Shown here: positions 62,503-64,000 of the stretch, piece after piece
Numbering within the stretch: the first letter of the stretch is position 1
Layout: every line of letters begins with the position of its first letter
Assembly: GCF_015767265.1 (NCBI RefSeq)
Contig: NZ_JADPIB010000005.1
Location: forward strand, 339,724-403,723
Direction: 5' to 3'
DNA: 64,000 nt
Origin: Aureivirga marina
GTDB taxonomy: Bacteria; Bacteroidota; Bacteroidia; Flavobacteriales; Flavobacteriaceae
Notes under the pieces: generated by a model
The model's input: the letters and a program-made list of their open reading frames with translations, nothing else
Told to the model about the DNA's origin: nothing
The model's database searches: none
Position numbers and translations under genes: made by a program

Positions 62503-63009
62503 ATGAATTTAATTTTTGAAACAGAACGTTTACTGATTCGAAAATTAACCCCAAAAGATTTTGATAATTTTCAAAACTTATTTACTGATAAACAAGTAAT
62601 TGAATATATTTCAACAACAATTTTTGCTAAAAATGAAATCATCAACGATTTTCAAGAAATCTTAAAAAAAGGTTCTTTAAGAAATGGGAAAATTCAAATA
62701 GCTGCCATCGAATTAAAAAAGCAACAGCAATTTATCGGTGCTTGTTATATCTTTAAAAAGAAAAAGAAAAAAATACAAATTGGCTATGCTATTTTTCCTA
62801 ATTATTGGAATCATGGTTATGGAACGGAATATTTGGAAGGAAAAGTTTTATTTCTAAAAAAACACCATTTTAAAAATATTATTGCAAAAATAGATTCTAA
62901 AAATATTGCTTCTATTCGAATGGTAGAAAAACTAAATTTTACTTTAGTTGCTTCTATTTTAAATGAATTAGATAATTTTTTAGAAATAGAATATCAACTT
63001 TTAATTTAA
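62503..63009 (+). CDS. GNAT family N-acetyltransferase (RimJ/RimL type)
   Basis: This 168-residue acetyl-CoA-dependent transferase starts FETERLLIRKLTPKDFDNFQNLF, the RimJ/RimL-type N-terminus, with the acetyl-CoA loop region GYAIFPNYWNHGYGTEYLEG and the late KIDSKNIASIRMVEKLNF. The acceptor may be a protein N-terminus or a small amine. It is followed after 3 bp by a HAD-like gene, so the two form a short operon. Confidence 0.88.
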   Translation: MNLIFETERLLIRKLTPKDFDNFQNLFTDKQVIEYISTTIFAKNEIINDFQEILKKGSLRNGKIQIAAIELKKQQQFIGACYIFKKKKKKIQIGYAIFPNYWNHGYGTEYLEGKVLFLKKHHFKNIIAKIDSKNIASIRMVEKLNFTLVASILNELDNFLEIEYQLLI

Positions 63010-63012
63010 TTC

Positions 63013-63459
63013 ATGAAAATATCTTTTGATCTCGATGATACATTGATTCCTTATCAAAAAAAGGATTTTGAAATAGAAAATCGAACTTTTTTTCATAAAA
63101 TATTACAAATAGAACCTTTGAGAAAAGACACAATTTTACTTTTTAAAAACCTGAAAAATAATGGTCATTCTATTGGAATTTATACGACTTCTTTTCGTAA
63201 AAATTGGAAAATTAAACTCCAATTTCTCTCTTATGGTTTTAATGTAGATTTTGTTATAAATCAATATAAAAATAATAAATTATTAAGAAAAAACTCTATT
63301 TCAGCATCAAAACATCCACCTAGCTTTAAAATTGACTTACATATTGATGACTCTAAAGGTGTAAAATTAGAAGGAGAAAAATATAACTTTAAAACTATCA
63401 TTATTTCCAAAAATGATTTAAAATGGCAAGAAATTATAAAATCTAAAATTAATTCTTAA
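63013..63459 (+). CDS. HAD-like hydrolase
   Basis: This 148-residue protein has HAD motif I near the start (ISFDLDDTLIPYQ), motif II IYTTS around residue 56, a Lys-rich middle, and motif IV HIDDSKG near 114. The cap is minimal, so it is one of the short HAD proteins that act on large or protein-bound phosphates; the substrate is unknown. It is co-transcribed with the GNAT gene. The dispersed repeat copy B begins at its stop codon. Confidence 0.78.
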   Translation: MKISFDLDDTLIPYQKKDFEIENRTFFHKILQIEPLRKDTILLFKNLKNNGHSIGIYTTSFRKNWKIKLQFLSYGFNVDFVINQYKNNKLLRKNSISASKHPPSFKIDLHIDDSKGVKLEGEKYNFKTIIISKNDLKWQEIIKSKINS

Positions 63460-63634
63460 GGACGTTCCCTTTCTCCTAACTCCACCTAATCTAAAGGTCG
63501 GGCTTTTCACTACAAGTTTAGTTTTTGTAAAAAAGAATTTCTATGTCATCCGTAGGCTTCTTATAGTCGCCTCCGTTTCCTAGAATTCTATTTTTTATAA
63601 AACCAAAAGCTTTCCATTTCAATCCCTAACGCAA
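63460..63634 (+). repeat. dispersed structured repeat, copy B
   Basis: This 175-bp copy of the element at 43047 begins GGACGTTCCC, has GGTCGGGCTTTTCACTA, and ends CAATCCCTAACGCAA. Its core is longer than in copy A and has its own inverted repeat (AAAAAAGAATTTCTA near 63531-63545 against TAGAATTCTATTTTTT near 63581-63596). The end pair CGTT/AACG replaces CATT/AATG of copy A, a compensatory change. Confidence 0.7.
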
Positions 63635-63673
63635 CCGTTTTTCAAACAAAAACAAGAAAATGAAGAAATGCGA

Positions 63674-63890
63674 GGTAGCTGAGCGTAACCAAAGCCAAAC
63701 ATAAATGAAATTCCATCTATTATATATAAATCAAAAGGTAGCTGAGCGGAGTCGAAGCTAACATTTGTCAAAATCAAACACAATATTATCTAAGAAAATA
63801 AAAAACGGTGGCTGAGCGCAGCCGAAGCCAAAACATTTATTTGTAGTAAAAGATATTTTTCTATTCACAACTCCCTGAGCGAAGTCAAAT
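63674..63890 (+). repeat. four spaced REP-like repeats (GCTGAGCG family)
   Basis: Units at 63674-63696, 63737-63760, 63807-63830 and 63871-63890 share (A/G)GCTGAGCG followed by a purine-rich spacer and, in the first three, AAGC(C/T). They are spaced 63-70 bp apart. The best units can form a short hairpin (GGCT with AGCC). The fourth is the shorter variant CCCTGAGCGAAGTC. Such motifs are, from memory, common REP-type sequences in flavobacteria. Confidence 0.75.
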
Positions 63891-63910
63891 CTCAATTCAA
63901 AGCAAAAAAA

Positions 63911-63939
63911 AATCCTGATTCAAAAAAAGAATCAGGATT
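63911..63939 (-). terminator. terminator of the rRNA operon
   Basis: AATCCTGATTC (63911-63921) pairs perfectly with GAATCAGGATT (63929-63939), and the minus strand continues with a long T-run. It lies just after the 5S rRNA gene. Confidence 0.92.
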
Positions 63940-63947
63940 CAAAAAAA

Positions 63948-64000
63948 GGCGATGACATACTCTCCCACCAAAGGCAGTACCATCTGCGCTGGTAGGCTTA
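63948..64000 (-). rRNA. rrf: 5S ribosomal RNA, 3' part (5' part beyond the window)
   Basis: On the minus strand this reads CAGCGCAGATGGTACTGCC, then the conserved TGGTGGGAGAGTATGTCATC segment near the 3' end of bacterial 5S rRNA, followed by a strong terminator. About half of the gene is inside the window. The rest of the rRNA operon should lie to the right. Confidence 0.88.

Overview
The window is a single AT-rich chromosomal segment from a member of the Bacteroidota, almost certainly family Flavobacteriaceae. The evidence is the Bacteroidota-type -7 promoter motif TAnnTTTG in front of many genes, two proteins ending in type IX secretion sorting domains, many short lipoproteins with an SxC-K/D-D/E start, an Oar-like TonB receptor, flavobacterial families such as DUF3822 and BatA, and a probable sulfonolipid gene pair. 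I found no prophage, insertion sequence, CRISPR array or tRNA. The genus cannot be fixed from the sequence.

Layout. 1-3.7 kb: microaerobic respiration control, with ccoS (cut by the window edge), ccoI and a divergent Crp/Fnr regulator, linked by FNR-like boxes. 3.7-7.6 kb: a YciO-type protein, a lipoprotein esterase, and a two-gene RNA repair operon (RNA ligase plus HD-polynucleotide kinase) behind an unusually structured leader. 7.6-18 kb: secreted and lipid-anchored proteins, including a 1783-residue metalloprotease-like protein with FG-GAP repeats, eleven Ig-like repeats and a T9SS tail. 18-20.3 kb: a MerR-controlled divergent unit (YceI, DoxX, ABM-like). 20.3-33 kb: an ATP-grasp-like protein, a CcrA-like class B1 metallo-beta-lactamase, a TetR regulator, DUF2071 and DUF2461 proteins, a di-heme peroxidase, an Oar-like receptor and a flavoprotein-like unknown.

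33-42 kb: a dicarboxylate or amino acid symporter, the probable capnine pair (cysteate acyltransferase and cysteate synthase homologues), oligopeptidase B, an MRJP-family lipoprotein and an Old Yellow Enzyme. 42-47 kb: YbaB, a PlsC-like acyltransferase, a RecD-like helicase, and an operon ending in rsmD. 47-51 kb: an acyl-transfer cassette of two SGNH proteins (one with an embedded LysM) and an MBOAT enzyme. 51-54 kb: a DEAD-box helicase, DUF1456, truncated hemoglobin and DUF434. 54-60 kb: a lipoprotein, then the operon lolD-mtnN-batA-pyrC', whose dihydroorotase homologue has lost zinc ligands. 60-64 kb: a hotdog-like protein, a probable small RNA, mtaB, a GNAT and a HAD protein, then a dense repeat region next to the 3' end of a 5S rRNA gene at the right edge.

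The most interesting items are the structured leader of the RNA repair operon, the identical FNR-box/promoter spacing at ccoS and ccoI, the unannotated structured transcript near 61 kb, a dispersed structured repeat showing one compensatory base-pair change between its two copies, and the LysM-SGNH/MBOAT cassette.
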